A stretch of 64,000 nucleotides of DNA from Cacajao melanocephalus (taxonomy: Eukaryota; Chordata; Mammalia; Primates; Pitheciidae): NCBI GenBank assembly GCA_963573385.1, contig CAUYLG010071410.1, positions 1 to 64,000 on the forward strand. The letters run 5' to 3'. The position numbers and the translations under genes are program-made. Position 1 is the stretch's first letter. Each line of letters starts with the position of its first letter. The notes below the pieces were generated by a model. The model was not told the origin of the DNA. It saw only the letters and a program-made list of their open reading frames with translations, and did no database searches. This document shows, in pieces, positions 1 through 14,028 of this stretch.

Positions 1-184
1 AGACCAAAATAATACAGATAAATTCCTGAAGAAATAAATAAACGGTAGGGGGAGAAACATCTCCTACATACAGAAGGGTGACAAACAAAAGACATAGACA
101 CTTCACCCTCTATGAAGTACAGCATCTTTCCTCACCCCTTATGTGTGGGGTGTGCATCCTGACTTCTGTTCAAAGGGTATAGTT
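1..184 (+). mobile_element. L1 3' region fragment, first part
   Basis: The sequence resembles the 3' non-coding end of an old L1M-type LINE in sense orientation. It resumes after the Alu at 185-457, so the Alu landed inside it. There is no coding potential. Confidence 0.5.
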
Positions 185-803
<619 letters not shown>

Positions 804-835
804 CTTATTTTTTAAATTATTTATTTATTTATTAT

Positions 836-1355
<520 letters not shown>

Positions 1356-1683
1356 TCTGAATGATTTTTACCAGTTCCACGCTGGGGAACAAGGAAGGAA
1401 ACAGGGATTGAGAACAGTGGTAAAGAGGGGCAAAGGAAAAAAAAATGAGGGAACAGGAGAGCAAGGAAAGAAAAAGAGAAAGAAAGGGCATGAAGGGACT
1501 ACAGCCGATGCTTCCGGTGAGTGGGATTCTAGGAGACTGTAAAGAGACCTCCCGGACTGTAGCTACCTGGGCTGGCAGAAACTGGAGATTCACCTGTGGG
1601 CAGGTGTGGGTCAGCTCAGGTGCAAAGAGCAAAGGTACTCAGCCTTCCCTACTTAGGACAGCCTCAGGTGGAGAGAAACAGCT
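1356..1683. other. Unassigned unique sequence
   Basis: Purine-rich on the plus strand (aaggaaag-like stretches at 1390-1480). Short open frames on both strands have no recognisable homology. I see no repeat family or gene here. Confidence 0.5.
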
Positions 1684-1970
1684 ACAGTCATGTGTAGCAC
1701 ACTGACGTTTTGGTCAATGATCAATGGCATATATGAAGGTGGTCCTGTAAAATTATAATGCTATATTTTCACTGTACCTTCTATATGTCTAGATATACAA
1801 ATCCCTACCACTGTTACAGTGGCCTACAGTATCCAGTACAGTACCATGCTGTATGGTTTGCAGTCTAGGAGTCATAGGCTACAGGTGTACAGCATACACC
1901 GTCTAGGTTTACGTAAGGACACTGGGATGTTCGCACAATGACAAAATTGCCTAATGGTGCAGGACTGTAA
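1684..1970 (+). mobile_element. Tigger-type DNA transposon remnant
   Basis: It begins acagtcatgtgtagcacac and ends near ggactgta, decayed forms of an inverted terminal repeat. Inside, ttcgcacaatgacaaaattgcc matches the hallmark inner end of a TcMar-Tigger non-autonomous element. The subfamily is not certain and no transposase frame remains. Confidence 0.7.
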
Positions 1971-2345
1971 TTCCATTTACTTGTTATTAGAATTTGAACA
2001 GAAAGGACTCATGTCAAGGGGGCAATCTAGCAATACTGTCGCATGTTTTACTGTACATTCCCTTGGCCCAACAAAACCATTTTGATAGATATTTATCCTT
2101 CAGAAATCCCCAGGGAAAAGTCCAAAGATGTATGTGTGTTGTGCCTGTGGACATTAATATATGGTTCAATGTGCATCCCAGTACCATTACTAATGTTTAT
2201 TTCTGGAAGACCTGTTAAATGACAGTATGTGCATTTTTAAAAAAGAGATAATTTATGTGTAATGGCGCGAAAAGGTGCTAAATGCCATTAATATGTATAA
2301 CATGCTACTGCAAAAACATCATATGATCTAGTGTAAAATAATGTA
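1971..2345. other. Mostly unassigned sequence
   Basis: The part at 2222-2340 (gacagtatgtgcatttttaaaaaa and following) loosely resembles an old L1-like 3' tail. The rest is unassigned. No gene is visible. Confidence 0.35.
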
Positions 2346-2680
2346 TACCTAAGAAGGTGTGTGTGCATATAAGGGTATGTGTGCATTTGAGGCTATGTGT
2401 ACATATATGTATACCTAAGATGGTATGTGTGCATATGAGGGTATGTGTGCATATATGTATATGTAAGAGGGTATGTGTGCATTTGTGGGTATGTGTACAT
2501 ACATGTATACCTCAGAAGGTATGTGTGCATATGAGGGTATGTGTGCATATATGTATACCTAAGAGGGTATGTGTGCATTTGAGGGTATGTGCACATATGA
2601 ATATATGTGTGCATATGAGGGTATGTGTGCATATGAGGGTATGTGTGCCTATGTATACCTAAGAGAGTATGTGTGCATAG
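2346..2680 (+). repeat. Minisatellite with 18- and 30-base units
   Basis: Units like gggtatgtgtgcatatga (18 bases) alternate with 30-base units ending tatgtatacctaaga, giving a 48-base higher-order period. Near 2570-2640 several 18-base units run in succession. All periods are multiples of three, which keeps frames open on both strands and explains the Cys-Val-His-rich translations. It is likely to vary in copy number between individuals. Confidence 0.93.
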
Positions 2681-2821
2681 ACACTAACGTGCTAATAGTG
2701 GTGGTTTTAGGTGACCGAGGTGGGGTAGGATTAGTGAGAGGTGCATCATTCTTTCTTATAGTAGCGTAATGCTTACAATGCTTATTACAGTAATGTAATG
2801 CTTACTAATCTGGTGATCAGG
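2681..2821. other. Short unique spacer
   Basis: Unique bases between the minisatellite and an Alu. They contain an imperfect internal duplication around gtaatgcttac (about 2764-2806). No gene was seen. Confidence 0.5.
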
Positions 2822-3081
2822 AATGAAATCCCAGCACTTTAGGAGGACGAGGTGAGTGGATCACTTGAGGAGAGGAGTTCTAGAACAGCCTGGCCAACAT
2901 GGCAAAACCCCGTCTCTACTAAAAATACGAAAACTAGCTGGGCGTGGTGGCAGGCGACTGTAATCTCAACTACTTGGGATGCTGAGGCAAGAGAACTGCT
3001 TGAACCCGGGGGGTGGAGATTCCAGTGAGCTGAGATTGCGCCACTGCACTGCAGCCCGGGTGGCAGAGTGAGACCCCATCA
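2822..3081 (+). mobile_element. Alu, 5'-truncated
   Basis: Starts inside the left arm at aatcccagcactttaggagg and runs to gtgagaccccatc. Its A tail has become the GGAA microsatellite that follows. Confidence 0.92.
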
Positions 3082-3247
3082 TAAAGGAAAGAAGGAAGGA
3101 AGGAAGGAAGGAAGGAAGGAAGGAAGGAAGGAAGGAAGGAAGGAAGGAAGGAAGGAGAGAGAGAGAAGAGAAAGAAAGAAAGAAAAAGAAAGAAGGAAAG
3201 AAGGAAAGAAGGAAAGAAGGAAGGAAGGAAGGAAGGAAAGAAAAATA
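3082..3247 (+). repeat. GGAA/GAAA microsatellite on an Alu tail
   Basis: About 165 bases of ggaa repeats, drifting to gaaa and gaga. It grew from the Alu poly(A) tail. Arrays of GGAA can bind ETS-family proteins in general; nothing here shows that they do. Lys-Glu-Gly and Leu-Pro-Ser frames across it are repeat translations. Confidence 0.96.
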
Positions 3248-3936
3248 AAGATGACGTAAACAGGGCAGGGTGGAATCAAAGATGCAGCCACGGCAACTCC
3301 AGGGCACAAACTGTGCGGTTCTCAGGTTGCAGCTGGAACCACTGGGTTGGGCGCCCAATGGATCCTCGCCACAAATAGAGAACTGAATGGCTCCCATTGT
3401 GTGGACTGGAGGGGCAGTTGAAATGACTGCCTCCTCTGTAGCTTTTCTGGGGTATCAAAGCCAGTCTCTAGCTCAAATGGGACCGCATGAGATCAGCTCT
3501 GCCTGGGGGAACACTGAATGGCTGGACAGAAAGCACTCAGCATTATTATTTTTTTTTGCATTCTAAATTATGTTGATGAGATTTGGCTTTTCATGCCTAA
3601 CTCATAGTTGCAAACTGTACTACTCCGGAAAAAATGGCAATTTTGAAAGAAGCTTGCATTAGCCATAATTAGCTGTAAAAACTCATTTATGTTTAAATTT
3701 CACACCATATTGATTGGCATTAACAGAGAGGGGAGCATTAATGGTGATTGTTCAAGTGCCCAGAGGGCCTTTCAGAGCGGATCTCCCCAGACTGAGGACA
3801 GCTGCACTTCTCTGTAACATGCATGTCCCCTCCATCTGCCCCCTGAGGGCTCACCAATTATTGCTAACGTCCTAAGTCATAGAAAACGTGACCAAATGAG
3901 GATTCTTAGCTGTAAAGGGACTAGCCAAAAAGATGA
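3248..3936. other. Unique sequence, ATTA-rich centre
   Basis: No repeat family recognised. Between 3650 and 3760 there are several ATTA/TAAT cores (cattagccataattagc, ggcattaac, gcattaatgg), which could be homeodomain contacts. No coding frame of note. Confidence 0.5.
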
Positions 3937-4230
3937 GGCCAGGAGCGGTGGCTCCCACATGTAATTCCAGCTGGGAGTCTGAGGTAAGAGGATTGCTTGG
4001 GGCCAGCAGTTTGAGACCAGTCTGGGCAACATAGTGAGACCCTGTCTCTACAAAATATTATCAAATTAGCCAGGCATGGGGGTGCATGCCTGTAGTCTCA
4101 GCTACTCAGGAGGCTGAGGAGGGAGGACTGCTTGAGCCCAGGAGCTAGAGGCTACAGTGGGCCATGGTTGCACCACTGTACTCCAGCTTGGGAAACATAG
4201 CAAGACCCTGTCTCAAAATAATAAACAAAG
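3937..4230 (+). mobile_element. Alu, J-like
   Basis: Dimeric Alu from ggccaggagcggtgg to an AATAA-type tail. The bases gggcaacatagtgagaccctg mark an old J-type copy. Confidence 0.94.
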
Positions 4231-4799
4231 AGAGAAACTACAAGTGAGCAAAGCAGTCGTGTTCAAAACCTTCTCCTTCTGGTAAAAGAGATTTCTCCCC
4301 CAATTCCAATGAGAAACTTGGCCTTCTGGGGTCCTGCATGAAAAAAATCAAGCACTGACTATGTGATGGGTTTACAAAGAGATGGGCAGGCAAGAGGCCA
4401 AAGTCTGTCTCAGAAGTAGGAAGATGTGACTAACTCCATCATCTCTTGGGTTCTGAAGCTGAGTTCACGGCTCTGGGATGTTCCTGGCTGGCTCGAGGAG
4501 TCTGAAACGCAGGATGAGATGTTGAGTTGGAAAATGAGGGAGCCACTTCTTGAGTTAGAACCATATCCAGAAGAAGTGTGGTGAGTTTCTGGACGTGGAG
4601 GTTTCTGAGTTAATTTCTCAGCTCCACAGAGGCTTGGAAGTTTTGAACCCGGAGTATGTTCTCCTAGTTCCACCTCCACTAAGGGCAACCATTCCAGGTG
4701 GAGTGGAAGGAGGAGGGACCTGGAAGGGGGTGGCACAGCAGCGGGGTGCTCTGTATTCTCATCTTGATTGACTGAATCCTCCCAAAGCACCTCTGTCCT
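4231..4799. other. Unique sequence
   Basis: A 126-residue minus-strand frame spans 4410-4790. It has no domain, no start context that I can favour and no resemblance to a known protein, so I treat it as chance. No repeat is recognised. Confidence 0.5.
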
Positions 4800-4893
4800 A
4801 GGGACTCACATCATCTCCATTTTACAGATGAGAAAATTGAGCCCCAGAGAAGTTAAGAAACAAACACAAAGCCACACAGCGAGACAACATCAG
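4800..4893 (-). mobile_element. MIR fragment, antisense
   Basis: The bases ccattttacagatgagaaaa and agccacacag are the complement of the MIR core. A sense MIR piece follows at once, so two MIR fragments meet head to head. Confidence 0.8.
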
Positions 4894-4894
4894 A

Positions 4895-4990
4895 GCCCAT
4901 TCTGCTTTGGGACCTTGGACCCATTGCTGACCTCTGTGAGTTTGCATTTCCTTATTTGTACAATGAATAATAATGACAGCCCATTTCATG
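4895..4990 (+). mobile_element. MIR fragment, sense
   Basis: Reads gggaccttgg...tgcatttccttatttgtacaatg, a diverged MIR core in sense orientation directly after the antisense piece. Confidence 0.7.
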
Positions 4991-6243
4991 GGAAGCAGAG
5001 GTCTGGGGTGGGGGGGGGCGGCACGGGGAATGGGTGTCAGTAACAAGCTCATTACTGCCCACACCCAGCAGACCTTCTCCAGGGTAGGTCCAGCTGCTCA
5101 CTACTGGAATGGGGCACAGAGCAGGGCAGTCCAGCTCTGCAACACATAACCTCTCTCTGAGTTATAATCCTGCCCCTTTCATGCCGAGGGGCCACTAGGA
5201 CCTGTATGAAGTTTTACCCATCTCAGCTTTCTATTAGCTTTTGATAGGGAAGCATTGATTCACAACTCAATGGAGGTAAGGGATGTATTAATAAATCTTG
5301 GTTTCCCTGACGGGGGATTGATTTTAGTGGTGTTTTCAAGAGTTGGGCAGAATTTCCACTCAGCTTGTGTATCAGTCATCTGTGGCTGACATGCCTCTAA
5401 GATTCCTTAACTGAGTATTACATACAGATTCTTTTTGAACTATGAACTGCTGTGAGGAGATGACAAGCATCTTTTTAAATTGCTGCCAGAAGAATTTCCA
5501 GCAAAGGCAGCCACTGCATCAAGAGGACGATTTCTGTGGCGTTAGCTTCCTATTTTTCCTTTTTCTCCAAGGTATCCAGTCATGAAGATGCTATAAAAGC
5601 TATTTTTAAGCTATCTTGATTCAAGTTCATTTCAAATCAATCAGAGGATTGGGATATAGTCTCTTTATAATTTAATATTCTAACATTGGAAACCTGCTTC
5701 AAATCAATCAGGAGATAAAGATGCAACCCAGAACAATTCCGATACTAAACAATGGACTTCTTTAGTGCCTTGGTGTTGGTGCTTAGACTTGGAAAGTGGA
5801 AACCCACTCCAACTGGACAGCTTTTACTTTCATCCTGAATGAGACCGTATTTGTAAAAATGTGATCCAGCTTTACGTTGCCAGCTATAACAGTAAAAACT
5901 GCATTGCAAACCATCACTCACACTGCATTTATCCTTCCTCAGTGGTAGAGAAAAATATGACACAAAGAAAAAAGAGGGAGAGAAACGGAAAGTTAAAAAA
6001 AGAAAGGTTGGGTATGAACGTACAGAAAGTAGGCATAAATAATCCCTCCTGCCAGTAAGAAATTTCCTTAGCAGGCTTTGAGATAAGAGATTCTGGCCAG
6101 GGGTGGCCAGGAGGCAAAGGGGAAGAGACAGATGTTTCTTAACTGGGTTTGGGGGAGGTACAGACTGTGAATATGAGGTCGTGGTTAAGCCCACCTGACT
6201 CATTCAGGAAGAGGTTCTTCACTATTAAAACTTTTGCATTGTT
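4991..6243. other. Unique sequence
   Basis: No repeat family recognised. A short direct repeat, ttcaaatcaatcag, occurs near 5630 and again near 5699. Minus-strand frames (for example 5745-6203) have no domain. A G run lies near 5009-5018. Confidence 0.5.
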
Positions 6244-6555
<312 letters not shown>

Positions 6556-6884
6556 ACTTTCATGTTGTCAACTGGGGAATTCTAGAGTCCAGCGTATTTA
6601 CTCACATTCATCAGAATTTCCCTGGTATATATCTTCCCCAGTGCCCCAATGCCTGTGGCCCAGGACTGCCAGGGGACATAATGGAAGGGTTCATTTATAA
6701 AACAATGGATGCCATTTCAAACAAGGGAGGCAAGTGAATTGTGTTAATGAACACAAAAAAAGGTCAATTATTCTCTAAGTAAGAGCATCTGTCCTGATGG
6801 TCAGAAAGAGACTTCTATATTTACTTTAAATTAGAAATATCTACATCCTTCCATCTTAAAAAAGTAACTCAGATCTAATTCAAC
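6556..6884. other. Unique sequence
   Basis: No repeat or gene recognised. The overlapping short frames at 6479-6737 begin in the Alu tail and are not credible. Confidence 0.5.
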
Positions 6885-7475
6885 TGTTTTGGCCATTATA
6901 GGTACCTTGCATTTCTACAGAAATTTTACAATCAGCTTGCTGATTTCTACAAATAATAAAACTGCTGTAATTTTGATTGGGATTTTGTTGAATCTATCGA
7001 TCAATCTGGGAAAAAATGCTGTATTAACAAGGGCCTTCTAATCCATGAACATAGTCTATCTTTCCATTTACTTAGGTCTTTTAAAATTACTTTCAGCAAT
7101 GTTTTGTAGAGGTAGAGGTCTTGAACATCCTTGTTATTCCTAGGTATTTCATATTTTATGGTGCTATTGTAAATTGAATTATTTTTGCAATTTCACTTAA
7201 TAATTGCTTGCTGATAGTATATAAAAATAGTTTTTTTTGTCTATTAACTTTGTATCTTGAGACCTTGCTAAATTCATTTATTAGCTCTAGTAATTATTTT
7301 GTAGATTCCTGGGATTTTCAAAGTTAAAAAAATCACATCGTCTGAAAATAGGTCATTTTACTTCTTATCTTCATGTTTCTTATTTCTTTCTCTGATTTTT
7401 GCAATAGTTAGGATCTCCAATACAACGTGAAAAAGTAATGGTGAAAATAGGCACCCTTTTTCTTGTTGGTTACAG
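6885..7475 (-). mobile_element. L1 ORF2 fragment, antisense
   Basis: The bases ttgattgggattttgttgaatc and cctaggtatttcatattttatgg are the complement of the ORF2 reverse-transcriptase region of an old L1. The frame is destroyed by many changes. Confidence 0.88.
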
Positions 7476-7494
7476 ATTTAGTTTTCATATTCTT

Positions 7495-7620
7495 ATTTTT
7501 TAGGCTTTTGATATGACTGCCAAATTATTCTTCAGAACAACTTAATCAATTTAAATATCCACCAAGGGTTTGAGAGTTTATTCTTCGGTGATCTCACAAA
7601 AGCCTTGCAAATATTAAAAG
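7495..7620 (-). mobile_element. L1 3' region fragment, antisense
   Basis: The piece ttgatatgactgccaaattattc...ccaccaagggtttgagag resembles a further 3' part of an L1M element in antisense. It is joined to the ORF2 piece by a gap. Confidence 0.55.
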
Positions 7621-8233
7621 GGAAGCTTCTCAGGACGACCTAAAATAAGTATTTGTTTATCCAGAACTTCTGAGTAACTGCTATCTTCCCCATTCTTTTT
7701 TCATGCTCAATAATCCCTTTTATCTTCCCCTGAACAAAGCACATTCACAGGACTTACTATGGTTGGAAATGTGTGTAAAGAGTAGGCAGGTGTTCCTTTC
7801 ACTATTCCTTTTCTTGTATCTTTTCTGTAAGCTTGAAAGTATTTCCAAATAAAATGTAAAACAAAACAAAACAAAAACAATGCATATTTGCTAAAATGAA
7901 ATCCAAATATTGCAAACAAAATACAGAATATCAAACAAAAAAAAAAGTGAGAGGAGGAGGAGGGGGGTTTCTTGAAATCCCTGTCCCTATTTTAGGAATT
8001 CAGTGTGTATTTTCCAGATAATTTAAATGTGTATACTACTATACATATCTTAGATATAGATCTAAAGAAACATATATACATACATAAAATTTCATAAAAA
8101 TGGGATAATAGGCTACATATGGATTTACAACTTGCTTTTATACACTCCATAATGTATCTTTTACTTATTCAGTTCAGGATATGCTGCCCTATCTCAGAGC
8201 TACTCACTACCATCCTGAAAACTTTATTTCTGG
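7621..8233. other. AT-rich, mostly unassigned
   Basis: Includes an ACAAA-type A-rich run at 7855-7945 and a segment near 8060-8160 that may be a worn L1 tail. No gene seen. Confidence 0.4.
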
Positions 8234-8922
8234 TGTTGGGGCTCAGAAATGGTACCCCAAAACATAGCATTTTGACATGCTCAACTAAAGCAGCAGCCCC
8301 AAGGTCTCTCTGACCTTCCCTCCCCAAGAACAGTGACAGACTCTCTCTCGAATTTCCTTATCTGACTAAGGAAATTTCTTTCTCAAAGAAATGCAATTAT
8401 CTTAAGAATCCCTCCCTAGGAATCTTGTCAAACAACCAAGAAAGTTTAGCCAACGGAGAAGTGAAGAGACTAAAAGTCATCACCATGCCCAGACAGATTT
8501 TTCTTCCATTCTTATGAGGGCAGCTCCAAGAGATTACCGGGGAGACTTTATCTACATAATAAGACAACCTTTTTTTCCACAACGCAATTCTGCCCCTCAC
8601 CTTCCCATAACTTGCTGGTCCCACTCAGTTTCCTACAACAATCATTTACAAGATAATGTCTGCTTCCTAGGCCCATTCAATTCCTCTAAAAATCATTTAT
8701 GACTGCTCAAAATTGCCTGCTTTCTTCCATCCCCCTCTCCCCCAGAAAGAGAGTATATAAGCTTCAACCATTTGCCCCTTGAGTCTCATTTTTCTATGGC
8801 TCTCAAGTTCAGCACATTAATACATTTATATGCTGCTTCTCCTGTTCACCTGTTTATTGGCAGTTCATTTCTGTAGTGTACCTTTAGAAAGTGGAGCAAA
8901 AGCTTTCCCTCTGCCCCTATAC
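8234..8922 (+). mobile_element. Solo LTR, ERV1-like, subfamily unknown
   Basis: Starts tgttggggctcagaaatggtacc and ends near ctgcccctatac. Near 8748-8760 it has gagtatataagc, a TATA-box-like block, followed by pyrimidine-rich sequence typical of a U3/R junction. The architecture is that of a retroviral LTR about 690 bases long. No gag, pol or env frame is attached. The 4-6 base target duplication is not clear, and the subfamily is unknown to me. Confidence 0.65.
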
Positions 8923-8989
8923 TGCTATGTAAAATCTAGGCTGTGAGATCAACATTCTGTATTTTAATAATAAACTACTGTAAACCAGG

Positions 8990-9428
8990 AGGTCAGAAGA
9001 GTTCAGAGCCTTTCAGCCCTCTAACGACTACTCATATGGAGGGGGACACACATAGTTACTATAACTTCTTAGAGAGCATCCAGGATTCTGGGGGACAGAT
9101 GAAGAGGGAGATCCAAGCATCTCAGATCAACTTCCCCTTTTCATATGTAATTCCTGAGACTGTAAACCGAAACCTTTTCATATGTAATTCCTGAGACTGT
9201 AAACCGAGACCCTTTTCATATGTAATTCCTGAGACTGTAAACCGAGACCCTTTTCATATGTAAAGCTATAAACCTAAGAGTATAAGCCTATATAAAGACA
9301 GAACCTTCCTTTGTTAGGGGAGCATGGCTGTTAGGCAACTATGCCACCTTGCTCCCAGCTGAATAAACCTTCCTTCCTCCTGTATTCAGTGTCTGAGAGA
9401 TTCGTTTCCTGCAGCTGCTCCTGCTACA
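8990..9428 (+). mobile_element. Second LTR-like element with promoter and poly(A) signals
   Basis: The 3' half has cctatataaagac (TATA-like, about 9288-9300), agctgaataaacc (poly(A) signal, about 9358-9370) and an end near ctgctcctgctaca. This is the order of U3, R and U5 in a retroviral LTR. The U3-like part carries a tandem repeat (9138-9260). The left boundary is uncertain. Confidence 0.55.
9138..9260 (+). repeat. Tandem 37-38 base repeat, three copies plus a partial
   Basis: Copies start at ttttcatatg at 9138, 9175, 9213 and 9251, with periods 37, 38 and 38. The fourth is cut after atgtaa. Copies are nearly identical although the surrounding LTR is old. Confidence 0.95.
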
Positions 9429-9983
9429 CAGAGACTGCCCCAGCGAAGAAGGAGTATTACCTGCACAGCCCTTCTGGCCTGGATCTTTGGGGAGAAGCCC
9501 ATCTACTCCTGCTTGCTGTATCATCAGCATGAGAAGAGACACTTGGAAGTACTCAAGCCAAGCAACTCTGCCCCTGTGAGACCTGGGGTAGGTTGTGGGA
9601 GCAATATCTTCCTCCAGATCTGAGCCTCTCAAGGATTTCACTGTGATGGTCCAGGTGCTCCTGGGTTGAATCCTGCTGGAAACCTGGGTTCAAGCCTTGT
9701 TTCCTCTTATGGGTGCCACATGAACGCCTATATGCTTTGTCATTTCAGGCATTTGCTCACATGTCTGGTCCATGTGATATAAAGAATCTGGCTTAGGATT
9801 CACAGCCTCCTCTTGAGATTCTCTTCCTCTTTCTTTCTTTTTAATGTTTTGCTTGGGTAGGAAGCAATAGTCCAGATGTTAAAATGACCTTCGCCTAAAA
9901 CCAGCTCATATTCTAAAACCTGAAGAGATTTCTTTAAGGATTCCTCCCTCTACCCCTATTTCCTCCCCTAAAGAATGGCCATG
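9429..9983. other. Unassigned sequence
   Basis: Follows the LTR-like element. It could be further retroviral or unique DNA; I cannot tell. A T/C-rich stretch lies at 9823-9845. No gene seen. Confidence 0.4.
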
Positions 9984-10060
9984 TGTTATGATTTCAATGT
10001 GTCCCCCAAAGTTTAAGTGTTATAAACTTAATCCCCAATGCAGCAGCATGGGGAGGTGGA
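9984..10060 (+). mobile_element. MST-type MaLR LTR, 5' part
   Basis: Begins tgttatgatttcaatgtgtcc and runs to catggggaggtgg, the start of an MSTA/MSTB LTR of the ERVL-MaLR group. An Alu splits it; the rest is at 10362-10650. Confidence 0.88.
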
Positions 10061-10361
<301 letters not shown>

Positions 10362-10650
10362 GGGAGGTGGGCCTTTAAGAGATGACTAGGTCACGAGGGC
10401 TCTGCCCTCTTGAATGCGTTAATGCTGTTATCAGAGGAGTAGCTTCCTGATTTAAAAAAAGAATTAGTTTGGCCAGTTCCCCTTCCTCCTCACTCTTGTC
10501 AGGGGTGCCACAACAAGAAGACCCTCACCAGATGAAGCCTCTTGATCCTGGACTTCCCAACCTCCAGAACTGTACGATATCAATCCCCGTTCTTCAGAAA
10601 TTACCCAGTCTCAGGTATTCTGTTACAGCAGCACAAAACCAACTAAGACA
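10362..10650 (+). mobile_element. MST-type MaLR LTR, 3' part
   Basis: Reads gggaggtgggcctttaagag to accaactaagaca, the standard MST end. The whole LTR is flanked by ccatg and gcatg, a probable 5-base target duplication. Confidence 0.9.
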
Positions 10651-11140
10651 GCATGTAAATTATATTTTTCTTGCCTCACCTGATTAATGATCAATAAAAA
10701 TTATATCCTTCCCTTTTCAAAGCTTCTCTGAATTAAAATTAAGAATGTGGGAGATGGGGATGGCACAGAAGTGGCCAAGAGAACACTGAGGGCTGAGCAC
10801 TTTCAGCTTAACCAGGACGGAAATAGTTCTGCTGCACAAGTTTTGAGAAAGAGTGGATGGAAGAGGTTCAGAGGTCATAGTTATCACACCAACACCTGGA
10901 AGCAGCTGAGGGGGGCCCACATTCCTGTTCATAACGTGACATTTTCCAACTTCTATCCACTGCATTGCATCCCACTTAGAGTTAGAAAGGGCATGGGGAT
11001 GTGCTCTCATGCTCCAGGACCTGGAGGTACTTGGCTGCCCTCTTGAGTCCACAGCCTTGAGAGTGTTATTACAGCATAGCATCACTTCCCTACCCTGGAC
11101 TCGAGGACTAGTTATGTTCCTCCAACCTCCAGACTCACTG
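10651..11140. other. Unique sequence
   Basis: No repeat recognised. Opposing short frames at 10717-11085 have no domain. No gene seen. Confidence 0.5.
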
Positions 11141-11141
11141 C

Positions 11142-11436
11142 CCCTTTTTTTTGAGACAGGGTATCACTCTGTCGCCCATGTTGGAGTGTAGGGGCGCGAT
11201 CTTGGCTCACTGCAACTTCCGCCTCCTGCGTTCAAGCAATTCTCCCTGCCTCAGCCTCCTGAGTAGCTGGAATTACAGGTTCCCACCACCACACCCGGCT
11301 AATTTTTGTATTTTTAGTAGAGATGGGGTTTCGCTATGTTGGCCAGGCTGCTCTTTAACTCCCGAACTCAGGTGATCTGCCCACTTTGGCCTCTCAAAGT
11401 GCTGTGATTACAGGCATGAGCCACTGCTCCTGGCCC
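11142..11436 (-). mobile_element. Alu, full length
   Basis: Reverse Alu from ttttttttgagacagggtatc to gccactgctcctggcc. S-like sequence. Confidence 0.94.
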
Positions 11437-11604
11437 CTTTATTACTTTTCCCCTCGGGAGGCTATGCTAAATTTTTTATTGTTTTTCCCCTTCTTGATAA
11501 CTTACAAATTCACAACTTGTAGAATATACAACAGGAGGGCTATATTTCATCAATACTAATATTTGGTTGTCAGAAAAGCAGAGGGAGCCTGGGGTGGGAG
11601 CTAG

Positions 11605-11830
11605 GGGTTGGGAGACTCAGGCTTGAACCTCAGTTCTGCTGTTGCTGAGCTGTGTAGGTGTGGCACGGGCAGCAACATATGTGAGCCTGAGTTTCCTCAT
11701 TTGGAAGGCAAGACTGGTATCAACCAGCCCCAGGGCCACTGGGAAGATCAAATGAGAATCAGAGACACGCCCTGGTGACACAGCAGGAAGCTGTGTGTCT
11801 TGTACTCAGGCAGCACTCAATAATTATACT
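11605..11830 (+). mobile_element. MIR, sense, long copy
   Basis: Runs from a gggagactcaggcttgaacct left part through the core (gagtttcctcatttggaaggc) to agcactcaataattat at the 3' end. Most of the 260-base family is present. Confidence 0.8.
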
Positions 11831-13582
<1,752 letters not shown>

Positions 13583-13700
13583 GCAAAACCCAGGCATGGT
13601 AGCTCATGCCTGTAATCCCAGCACGCTGGGAGGCTGAGGTGGGAGGGTCACCTAAGCCCAGGAGTTTGAGACCAGCCCAGGCAACAAAGTGAGACCCCAT
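13583..13700 (+). mobile_element. Alu left monomer (FLAM-like), 5' part
   Basis: Reads cccaggcatggtagctcatg to gtgagaccccat. The continuation atctctatatttttttt is found at 14033-14050, after a 328-base insertion. Confidence 0.85.
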
Positions 13701-14028
13701 TGTTACTACTCTGGGCCCTGGAACTTGAAGCTTTTACTAGTCGTAAAACCATTCTCTTACCCATGTTAATTATCCACAAGTGTGTTAACTTAGAACCTCT
13801 GTTGTAAAATCTGGAGGGAATAGATGTGTGGATAGACAGAGGGTCTGGGTCGATTGGTTGCATTTGACCCTCTGAAAGCAGCCAACGGCCATCCCTAACC
13901 TGCCTGAATCACTGTAATGGTGTGAGAGTGCATTCATTCATGCGTCGTTGAGTCAGGGTCTGCAGTTCAGACTTCCTCAGGTGGTGCCTGACGTCTCAGG
14001 TGGTGACCCTGACAGGATCAAGTGAACA
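13701..14028 (+). mobile_element. LTR-like insertion, TG...CA ends, family unknown
   Basis: It begins TGTTAC and ends GTGAACA, so the ends are TGTT...AACA, and it is flanked by the 6-base duplication CCCCAT (13695-13700, 14029-14034). It interrupts an Alu monomer at a point where the Alu reads on correctly after removal. Length is 328 bases. No TATA box, AATAAA or open frame was seen. These ends fit a solo LTR; a 6-base duplication is common for class II (betaretrovirus-like) elements. Another transposon type is possible. Confidence 0.55.

Noticed and set aside
2357..2662. Cys-Val-His-rich frames on both strands
   Set aside because: They are kept open by minisatellite periods of 18 and 30 bases. 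Presence on both strands and lack of any family argue against coding.
3068..3259. Lys-Glu-Gly and Leu-Pro-Ser frames
   Set aside because: Direct translation of the GGAA microsatellite.
4410..4790. 126-residue minus-strand frame
   Set aside because: Unique sequence, but no domain, splice pattern or similarity to a protein I know. Chance frames of this size are expected in 64 kb.
9138..9260. Regular direct repeats as a possible CRISPR-like array
   Set aside because: The 37-38 base units are contiguous, without spacers, inside an LTR-like element of a primate genome.
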